From positions 1,550,001 to 1,614,000 of the forward strand of contig NZ_CP177357.1 in the NCBI RefSeq assembly GCF_046845755.1: a stretch of DNA of 64,000 nucleotides, written 5' to 3'. The first letter of the stretch is position 1. Each line of letters starts with the position of its first letter. Origin of the DNA: Rubrivirga sp046845755. GTDB taxonomy: Bacteria > Bacteroidota > Rhodothermia > Rhodothermales > Rubricoccaceae. Below the pieces are notes generated by a model. It was given only the letters and a program-made list of their open reading frames with translations. It ran no database searches and was not told the origin of the DNA. The position numbers were made by a program, and so were the translations under genes. Shown here one piece after another: positions 1 through 8,306 of this stretch.

Positions 1-268
1 CCCACAATCTCTCAATCGTCCCCCGCGCCATCTCGAGCCATCGGCCAGCCGTGATCCGGTCTCCTGGATCGATGAGGTCGACCAGGTGGTGGGGCACGCG
101 CTCCCGATCGGCAGCTGAGGGTTTGGCGGTCCCGATGTCGAGGCCACGGTACAGCTGCCGGCTGTCGGCCGACACGATCTCCGCTCCCAGGGCCTCGGCT
201 ACGTCCAACGCCAGCGACGATTTCCCGACGGCGGTCGGGCCGGCCAGCACGAGGGCGCGATGCGTCAC
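1..268 (-). CDS. miaA: tRNA dimethylallyltransferase MiaA (N-terminal part, runs off the window)
   Basis: MiaA transfers a dimethylallyl group to A37 of tRNAs that read UNN codons. The visible 89 codons carry the P-loop AGPTAVGKSSLAL near the start, followed by VSADSRQLYRGLDIGTAKPS and VPHHLVDLIDP, all hallmarks of the family. The start is taken as GTG at 268 because it overlaps the TGA of the upstream MoeB-like gene in a GTGA junction, which suggests translational coupling. The 3' two thirds lie beyond position 1. The plus-strand reading frame over the same bases has no family signature and is a shadow. Confidence 0.9.
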   Translation of the reverse strand, partial: MTHRALVLAGPTAVGKSSLALDVAEALGAEIVSADSRQLYRGLDIGTAKPSAADRERVPHHLVDLIDPGDRITAGRWLEMARGTIERLW

Positions 269-1323
269 GAGAGCCGTCGGAACGCGTCCAGGCCGCCACG
301 CAAGCTCAGCGCCCGGTGGCCCCGCTCGGCGAGCAGCCGGGCGGCTTGCGCGGAGCGCCCCCCCGACTTGCAGTAAACAATGACCTCCTCGGCCTTCCAC
401 AGTTCGAGTTCGAACAGGCGCGCCTCCAACTGTCCCACAGGGATGTGCCGGCCGCCGATGTGGTCGGCGCTCCGCTCAGCGGCTTCGCGCACATCGAGAA
501 GGTGGACGCCCCCGGCGGCCATCCGGACTCTCAGGTCGCCGGGCGACACCTCGCCGGCGTCCGCGACCTCCGCCAGGCGGCCCAGGCCACACGCGGGACA
601 CTGCGGGTCCCGGTCGATCCCGATCTCGCGGACTTCGACCGCCAGCAGGTCAATCATCAACAGCCGCCCGACCAGCGGCTCTCCGATGCCCAAGAGCAGC
701 TTGAGCGCCTCGGACGCCTGGATTGTCCCGAACAGCGATGGCACGACGCCGAGCACGCCGCCTTCGGCGCAGTTCGGGATCAACCCTGGGGGCGGGGGCT
801 CCGGAAACAGACAGCGATAGCACGGGCCGCCGGTTGCCGCGAACACGGACGCCTGGCCGGAAAACGTCCCCACGGAGGCAAACACGTCCGGGGTCCCGGT
901 CCGGACGGCGGCGTCGTTGACCACGTACCGCGTCGCGAACGTGTCGGACCCGTCGACGACCACGTCGTACCCCGCGAGCAGGGCGTCCGCGTTGCTCGCG
1001 TCCAGCCTTTTGGGGTGGCACTCGACCGTTATGTCTGGATTGATCGCGCGCAGCCGCTCCAGCGTGGCTTCGGCCTTGGGACGGCCGATATCGGACGTCG
1101 AGAACAGCGTCTGGCGATGCAGGTTTGTGATATCGACGGTATCAAACTCGACGAAGCCGACGCGTCCGACGCCAGATGCGACAAGATGATGCAGCGCTGG
1201 CGACCCCAGGCCTCCCGTCCCAACGACCAGGCAGGACGCCTCCGCAAGCCGCCCCTGACCGGCCTCTCCGATCTCGGGAAGCTGGATCTGACGAGCGTAT
1301 CGCTGCCGGGGATCGAAAGTCAT
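265..1323 (-). CDS. MoeB/ThiF-type adenylyltransferase fused to a rhodanese domain
   Basis: E1-like enzyme that adenylates the C-terminal glycine of a small sulfur-carrier protein (MoaD or ThiS type), here with its own sulfurtransferase domain as in MoeZ/MOCS3. The 352-residue protein has the nucleotide-binding GTGGLG at 35-40 and a zinc site from C168/C171 and C242/C245. A conserved NCAEGGVLG lies at about 184-192. A C-terminal rhodanese domain covers about 260-352, with active-site C318 in VYCKSGGRS. No moaD or thiS gene is visible nearby, although moaE lies about 9 kb away at 10108-10515, so the carrier partner is unknown. It starts 3 bp inside the end of the carotenoid gene and ends in the start of miaA, so the four minus-strand genes look like one transcript. 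Confidence 0.9.
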   Translation of the reverse strand: MTFDPRQRYARQIQLPEIGEAGQGRLAEASCLVVGTGGLGSPALHHLVASGVGRVGFVEFDTVDITNLHRQTLFSTSDIGRPKAEATLERLRAINPDITVECHPKRLDASNADALLAGYDVVVDGSDTFATRYVVNDAAVRTGTPDVFASVGTFSGQASVFAATGGPCYRCLFPEPPPPGLIPNCAEGGVLGVVPSLFGTIQASEALKLLLGIGEPLVGRLLMIDLLAVEVREIGIDRDPQCPACGLGRLAEVADAGEVSPGDLRVRMAAGGVHLLDVREAAERSADHIGGRHIPVGQLEARLFELELWKAEEVIVYCKSGGRSAQAARLLAERGHRALSLRGGLDAFRRLS

Positions 1324-2852
1324 CGCTTGGTGTCGAGATGGTGCAAAACGACCCGGGCGGCGTTCCGCCCTGATGCACCCATAATGCCTCCCCCCGGATG
1401 CATGCTGGCGCCGGTCAGAAACAACCCATCCACGGGGCCACGGTAATCGGACAGTGTAGTGGAGGGGCGCAAGCTGAACATCTGGTCGATGGTCATTTCG
1501 AGGTGCATCACGTTTCCCTTGAACAGGCCGAGCTCGCGCTCGAGCCAGAGCGGATGCTGGAACAGACTCCCGACGACGGACGCCTTGGTCCCGGGCGCGT
1601 AGGGTTCAAAGGTATCGAGGATCCGGTCGGCTACCTCGTCCCCGATGTCGTCCCAGCGCCGGCCGCCGGTCATCTCATAGGGGAAGTACTGGGCCCACAG
1701 CCACAGGACCTCACCGCCGGGGGGCGCGAGTGTGTCGTCGACGGCCGAGAAGCTCATCCCGACGATCGGCGGATCGTCCGCGGGATGGCCCTTGAGGTAG
1801 TCCGCGTAGGCGTCCATGATCTGCTGGCGGTCGCGGCAGACCAGTTGGAGCGCGGTCCGCGCGTCGTCGCCGGGGCTTGCGGCGTACTGAAGAGGCTTGT
1901 CGAGCGCGAGCCGCAGAATGGCCCCGAATCCGTTCCCGACGCGCATTCCGTCCGCCTCAGGAGGCCTGTGCTCGGCCGGAAGCAGCTTGTCCAGCGTTTC
2001 GAGGATGTGCGTCCCGGAGAGGACGGCCCTGGCGGTGTAGATCTCTTTACCTACGCGGACGCCCTCCGCCTTGCCGTTGTTGACGATCAGCTTGTCGACC
2101 GGCGAGGACGTGTGGATGTCCCCGCCGTGGGCGCGGATCATCGCCGCGAGCGCCTGGGTGAGTCCGCCGGACCCGCCCCGAGGCCGGGCCACGCCGCTCT
2201 CGTGATACAGGGGGTGCCAAAGCAAGAACGGCGCGCTCATAGCCTCGGTAGGAGGGGGGCCACTCTGGGCGGCCATCCACACCAGCGGGGTCTTGACCTT
2301 CTCCTCGGTGAAGTACTGATCGACCACTTCACCATACGGCCGCATGATGACGGACAGGGCCTTCTGCCAGTCGATCTGAGCCGAGTCGCCCATCACGAAC
2401 GTCTTCCCAAGTTCGAACGGGCTCGGGGTGGACAGAAAGACATCGCGAACGGTCTCTGAGAACGGCCGCCAGGTGTCGACGAACCGCCGGTAGTTGTCGC
2501 CCTCACCGGGGAACTGCTGCTCGAGGTGCTGGCAGGTCCGGTCGACATCCCGGTAGATAAAGACCGACGAATCGTCCTCGTACGGGGCAAAAAACAGAGG
2601 GTCGAGTTCCAGGTACTCCAGCCCGTAACTATAAAGGTCCAACTCGTCGACGATTGGAGTCAAGCGTATGAGGATGTGGGCGGAGCCTCCAAGGTCGAAC
2701 TGGTACCCCGGCACCTGCTCGACTGTCGAGACCGCACCGCCGACGATGTCGCGCCGTTCGAAGACCCCGACTCGATACCCAGCTTTCGCCGCGTAGGCGG
2801 CCGAAATCAGGGCGTTGTGCCCAGCTCCGACGACGATGAGATCGTAGTCCAT
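1320..2852 (-). CDS. CrtO-type carotenoid ketolase / phytoene-desaturase-family FAD oxidoreductase
   Basis: FAD-dependent oxidoreductase of the CrtI/CrtO superfamily. The 510-residue product opens with the dinucleotide-binding motif DLIVVGAGHNALISAAYAAK, then has ERRDIVGGAVSTVE and the C-terminal LTGASMHPGGGIMGASGRNA typical of carotenoid desaturases and CrtO beta-carotene 4-ketolases. Length and the N-terminal GHNAL signature fit CrtO better than CrtI, but the substrate cannot be read from sequence. I chose ATG at 2852 rather than an upstream codon because the Rossmann fold begins immediately. That ATG overlaps the stop of the recombinase gene by one base (TAATG), implying re-initiation from the recombinase transcript. 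No other carotenoid genes are in the window. Confidence 0.8.
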   Translation of the reverse strand: MDYDLIVVGAGHNALISAAYAAKAGYRVGVFERRDIVGGAVSTVEQVPGYQFDLGGSAHILIRLTPIVDELDLYSYGLEYLELDPLFFAPYEDDSSVFIYRDVDRTCQHLEQQFPGEGDNYRRFVDTWRPFSETVRDVFLSTPSPFELGKTFVMGDSAQIDWQKALSVIMRPYGEVVDQYFTEEKVKTPLVWMAAQSGPPPTEAMSAPFLLWHPLYHESGVARPRGGSGGLTQALAAMIRAHGGDIHTSSPVDKLIVNNGKAEGVRVGKEIYTARAVLSGTHILETLDKLLPAEHRPPEADGMRVGNGFGAILRLALDKPLQYAASPGDDARTALQLVCRDRQQIMDAYADYLKGHPADDPPIVGMSFSAVDDTLAPPGGEVLWLWAQYFPYEMTGGRRWDDIGDEVADRILDTFEPYAPGTKASVVGSLFQHPLWLERELGLFKGNVMHLEMTIDQMFSLRPSTTLSDYRGPVDGLFLTGASMHPGGGIMGASGRNAARVVLHHLDTKR

Positions 2853-3790
2853 TAGAGATCGATAAAGTCGGCCGCGCTGTCGTTCAGTCGGTCGCGTTGA
2901 TGAACGTACCGCATCGTTGTTTCGATACTTTTGTGTCTCGCGTGCGTCTGTACCTGCTGCAATGAGGCCCCACCTTCGATGGCCAATGTGCACCCTGTAT
3001 GGCGCAGCGTGTGGGCCCCGACGCGCGCCGTGACACCCGCCTTCTCGCCGAGCTTCCGGACGATCTTATAGATGGACGACCCGGACAACCGGCGACCCCG
3101 GGACTGGTTGGTCGAGAACGACCGCCAGACGGGGCCTGACCGGTATCCCTGGGAATCTGCAAACTCCTGGATCGTCGAGGCGACGTGAGCCGGCACCTTC
3201 ACGATCTGGTTCGCACCACCCTTGGCTTCGCGAATGGTCAAGACGGTGTGGTCTCCGGCTTGCGAAAGGTCGTCCACATTCATGGCCGACGCCTCCGAAC
3301 GCCGCAGAACGCAGTGCAATAGAGTCTTTACGAGCGCGTAGTCCCGCATGCCCGTCTCCGCCGACAGGTCGACGGCGTCGAGCATGGCCGACGCCTGCTC
3401 GCGCGTGAGCACCGTCACCAGCTGCTCGCGCGTGGGCGACTTCCGGACCTTCCGGACCAGGTGACGATCGGCGGGATTGAGGTCCAGAAAACCGAGTGCA
3501 GTGAGCCACGCGAAGAACCCCCGCAGCGATGCGAGAAAACGACGCCGGGTCGCCGGGCTCTTGCCGGCGTCCTCGAGCGCCTGAAGCGCCTCATTGACGT
3601 CCCCAAACGTGACCGCTGCCGCAAGCTCCAGCGTGACGGTCGGCGTGCCGAAGAATGTTTCGATGTCGCGTGCGTAGGCGCGGCGCGTGTTCTCACGGTC
3701 GAACCGCAACAGGTAGAGCGGGACGAGGTCGGATTGCGCCGTGAACGCGCGGCCGAGCTTCGCGTGGGGAGTACGGACGAGGTCGGGCAA
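2852..3790 (-). CDS. Tyrosine recombinase (XerC/XerD-like)
   Basis: Site-specific tyrosine recombinase, 312 residues, the usual Xer size. The N-terminal SAM-like core-binding domain is at about 15-105, with the family pattern ENTRRAYARDI. The catalytic domain carries the full set: R163 in VLRRSEAS, K190 in REAKGG, H260 and R263 in HTLRHTG, H286 in HARHKSIETT and nucleophile Y295 in MRYVHQ. The likely start is TTG at 3790. A dif-like inverted repeat lies 18 bp upstream of that codon. No phage, integron or transposon genes surround it, so a housekeeping Xer role acting on the adjacent site is more likely than a mobile integrase. The gene ends in a TAATG junction with the carotenoid gene. Alternative: a domesticated integrase. 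Confidence 0.88.
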   Translation of the reverse strand: MPDLVRTPHAKLGRAFTAQSDLVPLYLLRFDRENTRRAYARDIETFFGTPTVTLELAAAVTFGDVNEALQALEDAGKSPATRRRFLASLRGFFAWLTALGFLDLNPADRHLVRKVRKSPTREQLVTVLTREQASAMLDAVDLSAETGMRDYALVKTLLHCVLRRSEASAMNVDDLSQAGDHTVLTIREAKGGANQIVKVPAHVASTIQEFADSQGYRSGPVWRSFSTNQSRGRRLSGSSIYKIVRKLGEKAGVTARVGAHTLRHTGCTLAIEGGASLQQVQTHARHKSIETTMRYVHQRDRLNDSAADFIDL

Positions 3791-3807
3791 AACGCGGGGC
3801 TGGCTGG

Positions 3808-3835
3808 CGGTTCGATAATAGGAGTTATCGGGACT
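3808..3835. other. Candidate dif-like Xer recombination site
   Basis: An 11-6-11 arrangement. The left arm CGGTTCGATAA (3808-3818) and right arm TTATCGGGACT (3825-3835) flank the 6-base centre TAGGAG. The inner CGATAA/TTATCG is a perfect inverted repeat, and the ATAA...TTAT core matches the inner ends of the Escherichia coli dif arms; the outer halves do not. It sits between the recombinase start and the lipoprotein gene, which resembles the xerS/difSL arrangement of streptococci. It could instead be an operator of the recombinase gene. It is too AT-rich and short-stemmed to be a terminator. Confidence 0.5.
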
Positions 3836-3895
3836 GGGCGCCAGAAAAGATGGCCGGCCGGGGCGGCTTGCGCCAGCCGGTCCCGCACGGTCCGG

Positions 3896-4234
3896 CTAGT
3901 TGTTGTCGTCGACCTCGGGGGTCCCGGCGTTGTCGCCGAGGTCAACGTTCTCATCGATGGCGTCGGACACGTCCCGGATGGCGTCGGACACGTCCCGGGC
4001 CGCGTCTTGGATTGCCACGCCCGCCTCGCGAGCGCCCGCCTCGATGTCGTCGCCGAGCTCCTTCAACTCAGCCTCCGCCTCATCGATGGCCTCGTCGTCG
4101 AACGTGAGCTCCGTGTCGACATCGGTGTCGCCGTCGGCCTCGACCTCGGTTTGCCTCTCCGTCTCGCAGCCGACCAGGGCCACGGAGCCGGCGACCAACA
4201 CGAACGCCAGCAGGAGCATGTTGAAAGCTTTCAT
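3896..4234 (-). CDS. Small acidic lipoprotein of unknown function
   Basis: A 112-residue predicted lipoprotein. The start MKAFNMLLLAFVL leads a signal peptide that ends in a lipobox, VALVGC, with the acylated Cys near residue 22. The mature part is strongly acidic and Ala-rich, with an amphipathic helical look (EAELKELGDDIEAGAREAG). It contains the short repeat DVSDAIRDVSDAI, encoded by a perfect 21-bp tandem duplication. I chose the ATG at 4234 over an upstream one because it directly precedes the hydrophobic segment. I do not recognise a family. Small lipoproteins of this style occur in Bacteroidota, sometimes as envelope-stress components, but that is inference. Confidence 0.7.
   Translation of the reverse strand: MKAFNMLLLAFVLVAGSVALVGCETERQTEVEADGDTDVDTELTFDDEAIDEAEAELKELGDDIEAGAREAGVAIQDAARDVSDAIRDVSDAIDENVDLGDNAGTPEVDDNN
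3956..3997. repeat. Perfect 21-bp tandem duplication inside the lipoprotein gene
   Basis: Two exact adjacent copies of a 21-base unit beginning GATGGCGTCGGACACGTCCC, at 3956-3976 and 3977-3997. They encode two in-frame heptads (DVSDAIR on the minus strand), consistent with recent unit duplication by slippage. Confidence 0.9.
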
Positions 4235-4279
4235 GTCCGGTGTGGTTGAGTGAGCCCGCACGGGCGCGGTGCTAGCGTC

Positions 4280-5371
<1,092 letters not shown>

Positions 5372-5477
5372 AGGGGCGAGGTGGGATCGGCCAAGATACC
5401 CGGAAGGCTCCACCGCCCGGGACACCGGCGGGACGATCCGCGTTGGGCAGTCGCCCCCATCCCCCGCCCTGAGTTCC

Positions 5478-6311
5478 ATGTCGCTCCTCCCCATCGCCGT
5501 CATCGGCGCTGCCTATACCGCGACCGAACGCGGGATCGCCGCCGACGTCTTGGTCGCCCGTTCGCTGGGGTTGGCGCCCTTCCCTGTGATCACGTCCATC
5601 GTGGTCGCCAGCGGGGGCCGGGTGACCGACGTAACGGACGTCCCGGTCGACACCGTCATCGCCCAGTTGGAGCACCTCGCGCAGGTAGGCCCGATCCGCG
5701 GCGTGAAGGTGGGCATTCTCGGAAGCGACAAGACGGCGGTCGCCGTGCTCGACGCGCTGGCCGCGATGGACGTGCCGACCGTGCTCGACCTGGTGGCCTC
5801 GGGGCCCAGCGGCGAAACCGTCCTCGAAGCGCGCGGCATCGACGCCGTGGCCGACCGGCTCGGCGCGGCCCGACTCGTCACGCTGTCCAAGGCGGACGCC
5901 GAACTGGTGACGAACACCCAGATCGAGTCGCTCGACGACGCCCAGGTGGCCGCCCAGCGGCTCCACAACCGGGGCGCCGCGCATGTGCTGATCCGCTGCG
6001 GGTCCCTCCCCTACCGGTTCTACGACGCCGCGGACGACCCCGGCGCAGACGGCCAGGACCGGCTGTTTGCCGACCTCTACTATGACGGCGAGGACTTCGC
6101 TCTTTACGAGGCTCCCCTGTTGGATGGGGCGCCGGATGGGGCAGCGAGTGGTCTTGCAATAACGGCACTCAAGGGACTGATCGAGGGCCAGCACGTCGAG
6201 GAGGCGTTGCAGGGGGCCAAGCGGTACGCCACAGAGGCCGTCCGCCATGCCGTCGGTGTCGACGGCCACGCGTCTCGATTAGGCGTCGACTGGATGCGCC
6301 CCTCCGCCTAG
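5478..6311 (+). CDS. ThiD-like / PfkB-fold kinase (phosphomethylpyrimidine kinase family)
   Basis: A 277-residue ribokinase-fold protein most similar in layout to ThiD, which phosphorylates hydroxymethylpyrimidine (phosphate) for thiamine synthesis. The N-terminus AATERGIAADVLVARSLGL corresponds to the GAGIQADLKTFxALG region, followed by TSIVVASGGRVTDVTDVP and GVKVGILGSDKTAVAVLDAL, which parallel the ThiD TAVTAQNT and KTGML motifs. The expected C-terminal GTGC/GAGD catalytic loop is replaced by PDGAASGLAIT, so activity is uncertain. It could be a diverged or different-substrate kinase. Start is ATG at 5478. A GCAATAACGG motif sits in frame near the end. The LacI-type gene follows after a promoter-like box. 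Confidence 0.7.
   Translation: MSLLPIAVIGAAYTATERGIAADVLVARSLGLAPFPVITSIVVASGGRVTDVTDVPVDTVIAQLEHLAQVGPIRGVKVGILGSDKTAVAVLDALAAMDVPTVLDLVASGPSGETVLEARGIDAVADRLGAARLVTLSKADAELVTNTQIESLDDAQVAAQRLHNRGAAHVLIRCGSLPYRFYDAADDPGADGQDRLFADLYYDGEDFALYEAPLLDGAPDGAASGLAITALKGLIEGQHVEEALQGAKRYATEAVRHAVGVDGHASRLGVDWMRPSA
6156..6165 (+). repeat. GCAATAACGG motif, copy 2
   Basis: Exact copy, sense strand within the ThiD-like gene, read as GCA-ATA-ACG (Ala-Ile-Thr). ATA is a rare Ile codon in this composition, which suggests constraint on the DNA rather than on the protein. Confidence 0.75.
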
Positions 6312-6317
6312 CGCCGC

Positions 6318-6325
6318 TAGCTTCG
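6318..6325 (+). promoter_or_regulatory. Promoter box TAGCTTCG upstream of the LacI-family gene
   Basis: TAGCTTCG begins 19 bp before the ATG of the LacI-type gene and matches the TAnnTTCG pattern seen before the tRNA and several other genes in the window. It resembles the Bacteroidota -7 element TAnnTTTG. No clear -33 element was identified. Confidence 0.45.
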
Positions 6326-6336
6326 GGCATCCCCTT

Positions 6337-7374
6337 ATGCCCATGCCACAGCGCCCTGCCCACAGCCGGCCCACGATCTACGACGTCGCCGACGCCGCCG
6401 GCGTCGCGATCTCGACGGTCTCCCGGGTCCTCAACGGCTCCGACGAGGTCTCCGACGCGACGCGCAGCCGCGTCCGCTCGGCGATCCGCAAGCTCAACTT
6501 CCGCCCGCAGCGGACGGCCCGGAACCTGGCCCAGGGCTCGACGACCTCGGTGGCCGTCGCCTTGCCGTCGGCGACCTCCCTCTTTTTCGTCGAGATGCTC
6601 AAAGGCGTCAAGGACGCGCTCCGCGAGCGGGACATCGACCTGCTGCTCTGCAATCTCGGCTCTGGGCAGCCCTACGCGACGTTGCAGCGGTTTCTGAACC
6701 GGGGTGCGGTCGACGCGCTCCTGCTCATGGGGATGCCGATCGAAGGGGAGGTCGCCGAGCAACTCCGCGCCTTCCCCGCCCCCGTCGTCCTCCTGGGCGC
6801 GCAAGCCCCGGGCCTCGACGCGTACTGGTGGGACGACGAGGACGGCGCCTACCGCGCGGTGTCGTACCTCATCGGGAAGGGCCACCGCCGGGTCGGCCTG
6901 ATCGCCTCGCACGCGTGGAGCGCCACGTCGGCCCCCCGGCTGGTCGGCTACAAGCGGGCGCTGGCAGAGGCCGGCCTCCCGTTCGACCCGACGCTCGTCG
7001 CCGCCGGGGAGACCACCAAACATGCGGGGTACTCCGAGGAGGCGGGCGCCGAGGCGATGGCGCACCTGCTCGCGCACGACGCCCCGCCGACCGCCGTCTT
7101 CGCCTCGTCGGACGTGCAGGCGTTCGGGGCGTGGTCGTACGCTCGCGACCACGGGCTCGTGATCCCTCGCGACCTCTCCATCGTCGGGTACGACGACCTC
7201 AAACTGAGCCGCTTCCTCGACCTCACGACGGTCGCGCAGGGGATGCACCGCGCGGGCCTGCTGGCGACCGAGCGGCTCCTCCACCGCATCGCGGGCGCGA
7301 CCGACGACCGCGTCTCGGTCGAGCTCCCGCTCTCCTTGATCGAGCGCGGCTCGACCGCACGCCCCAAGGCATGA
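6337..7374 (+). CDS. LacI-family transcriptional regulator
   Basis: A 345-residue repressor-type regulator. The N-terminal helix-turn-helix and hinge read TIYDVADAAGVAISTVSRVL (about 13-32), the canonical LacI DNA-recognition segment. A periplasmic-binding-protein-like effector domain follows from about 65 to the end. The family typically senses a sugar or nucleotide and controls a transport or catabolic operon. The closest candidate target is the divergent MalK-type ATPase region at 4280-5371, but no operator was identified. The stop overlaps the ATG of purC (ATGA), so the two are probably co-translated, an unusual pairing. Confidence 0.93.
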   Translation: MPMPQRPAHSRPTIYDVADAAGVAISTVSRVLNGSDEVSDATRSRVRSAIRKLNFRPQRTARNLAQGSTTSVAVALPSATSLFFVEMLKGVKDALRERDIDLLLCNLGSGQPYATLQRFLNRGAVDALLLMGMPIEGEVAEQLRAFPAPVVLLGAQAPGLDAYWWDDEDGAYRAVSYLIGKGHRRVGLIASHAWSATSAPRLVGYKRALAEAGLPFDPTLVAAGETTKHAGYSEEAGAEAMAHLLAHDAPPTAVFASSDVQAFGAWSYARDHGLVIPRDLSIVGYDDLKLSRFLDLTTVAQGMHRAGLLATERLLHRIAGATDDRVSVELPLSLIERGSTARPKA

Positions 7375-8306
7375 CGCTCCCCCCGCCGCTCGCAGCCACG
7401 CACCTCGGCCTCGGCGGCCGCTACCAGGGCAAAGTCCGCGACACGTACACGCTTGGCGACGGCCGCATCGTGCTCGTCACGACGGACCGCATCTCGGCGT
7501 TCGACCACGTCTTGCGGCAGGCCATCCCGCTCAAGGGGCAGGTCCTGAACGGGGTCGCCGCGTTCTTTTTCGAGCGCACCGCCGACGTCGCTCCGAACCA
7601 CGTGCTCTCCGTGCCGGACCCGAACGTGACCGTCGGCGTGGCGTGCGACGCGCTGCCCATCGAGTTCGTCGTCCGCGGCTACCTCGCCGGCCACGCGTGG
7701 CGCGTCTACCGCGACGGCGGCCGCGAGCTGTGCGGTGAGGCGCTGCCCGACGGCTTGCGCGAGAGCGAGCGGCTGCCCACCCCGATCCTGACGCCGGCCA
7801 CGAAGGCCGTCGAGGGCCATGACGAGGACGCGAGCCGGGCGGAGATCCTGGCCCGCGGCATCTTGGACGCCGACACGCTGGCGGAGGCGTCCGAGCTGGC
7901 GCTGGCGCTGTTCGCGCGCGGCACCGAGATCGCCGCCGAGCGCGGGCTCATCCTGGTCGACACGAAGTACGAGTTCGGCCGCGCGCCGGACGGCCGCCTG
8001 CTCGTCATCGACGAGGTCCACACGCCGGACTCGTCGCGCTACTACTACGCCGACGGCTACCCCGAGCGGCTGGCGGCGGGCGAGCCCCAGCGCCAGCTCT
8101 CGAAAGAGTTCGTCCGCGAGTGGCTGATGGCGAACGGGTTCCAGGGGCTCGCCGGACAGACTCTGCCCGATTTGCCACCTGACTTCGTCGCCGACGTCAG
8201 CGCCCGCTACGTGGAGCTTTACGAGACGATTACCGGCCGGACGTTCGAGCCGGACCTGAGCCCGGAGCCCGAAGCGCGGATCCAGCAGGCGCTCTCAAGC
8301 CTTTAG
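7371..8306 (+). CDS. purC: Phosphoribosylaminoimidazole-succinocarboxamide synthase (SAICAR synthetase)
   Basis: Purine biosynthesis: joins CAIR and aspartate using ATP. The 311-residue product is of the longer bacterial/yeast-like type. Motifs are GKVRDTYTLGDGRIVLVTTD at the N-terminus, then DRISAFDHVL, FVVRGYLAGHAWRVY, LVDTKYEFG and the C-terminal DEVHTPDSSRYYY, all typical of PurC. It starts at the ATG overlapping the LacI stop. It ends convergently with the amidase gene, the two coding regions overlapping by 4 bp, so no room remains for a terminator. Confidence 0.96.
   Translation: MTLPPPLAATHLGLGGRYQGKVRDTYTLGDGRIVLVTTDRISAFDHVLRQAIPLKGQVLNGVAAFFFERTADVAPNHVLSVPDPNVTVGVACDALPIEFVVRGYLAGHAWRVYRDGGRELCGEALPDGLRESERLPTPILTPATKAVEGHDEDASRAEILARGILDADTLAEASELALALFARGTEIAAERGLILVDTKYEFGRAPDGRLLVIDEVHTPDSSRYYYADGYPERLAAGEPQRQLSKEFVREWLMANGFQGLAGQTLPDLPPDFVADVSARYVELYETITGRTFEPDLSPEPEARIQQALSSL

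Noticed and set aside
1026..1035. CCGTTATGTC as a reverse-orientation copy of the polarised motif left of the dif-like site
   Set aside because: Only 8 of 10 bases match the reverse complement. One weak hit in 3.8 kb cannot support a switch of polarity.
2852..3790. Tyrosine recombinase as the integrase of a prophage or genomic island
   Set aside because: No phage, conjugation or cargo genes flank it, no tRNA attachment site is near, and neighbouring genes are housekeeping with the same base composition.
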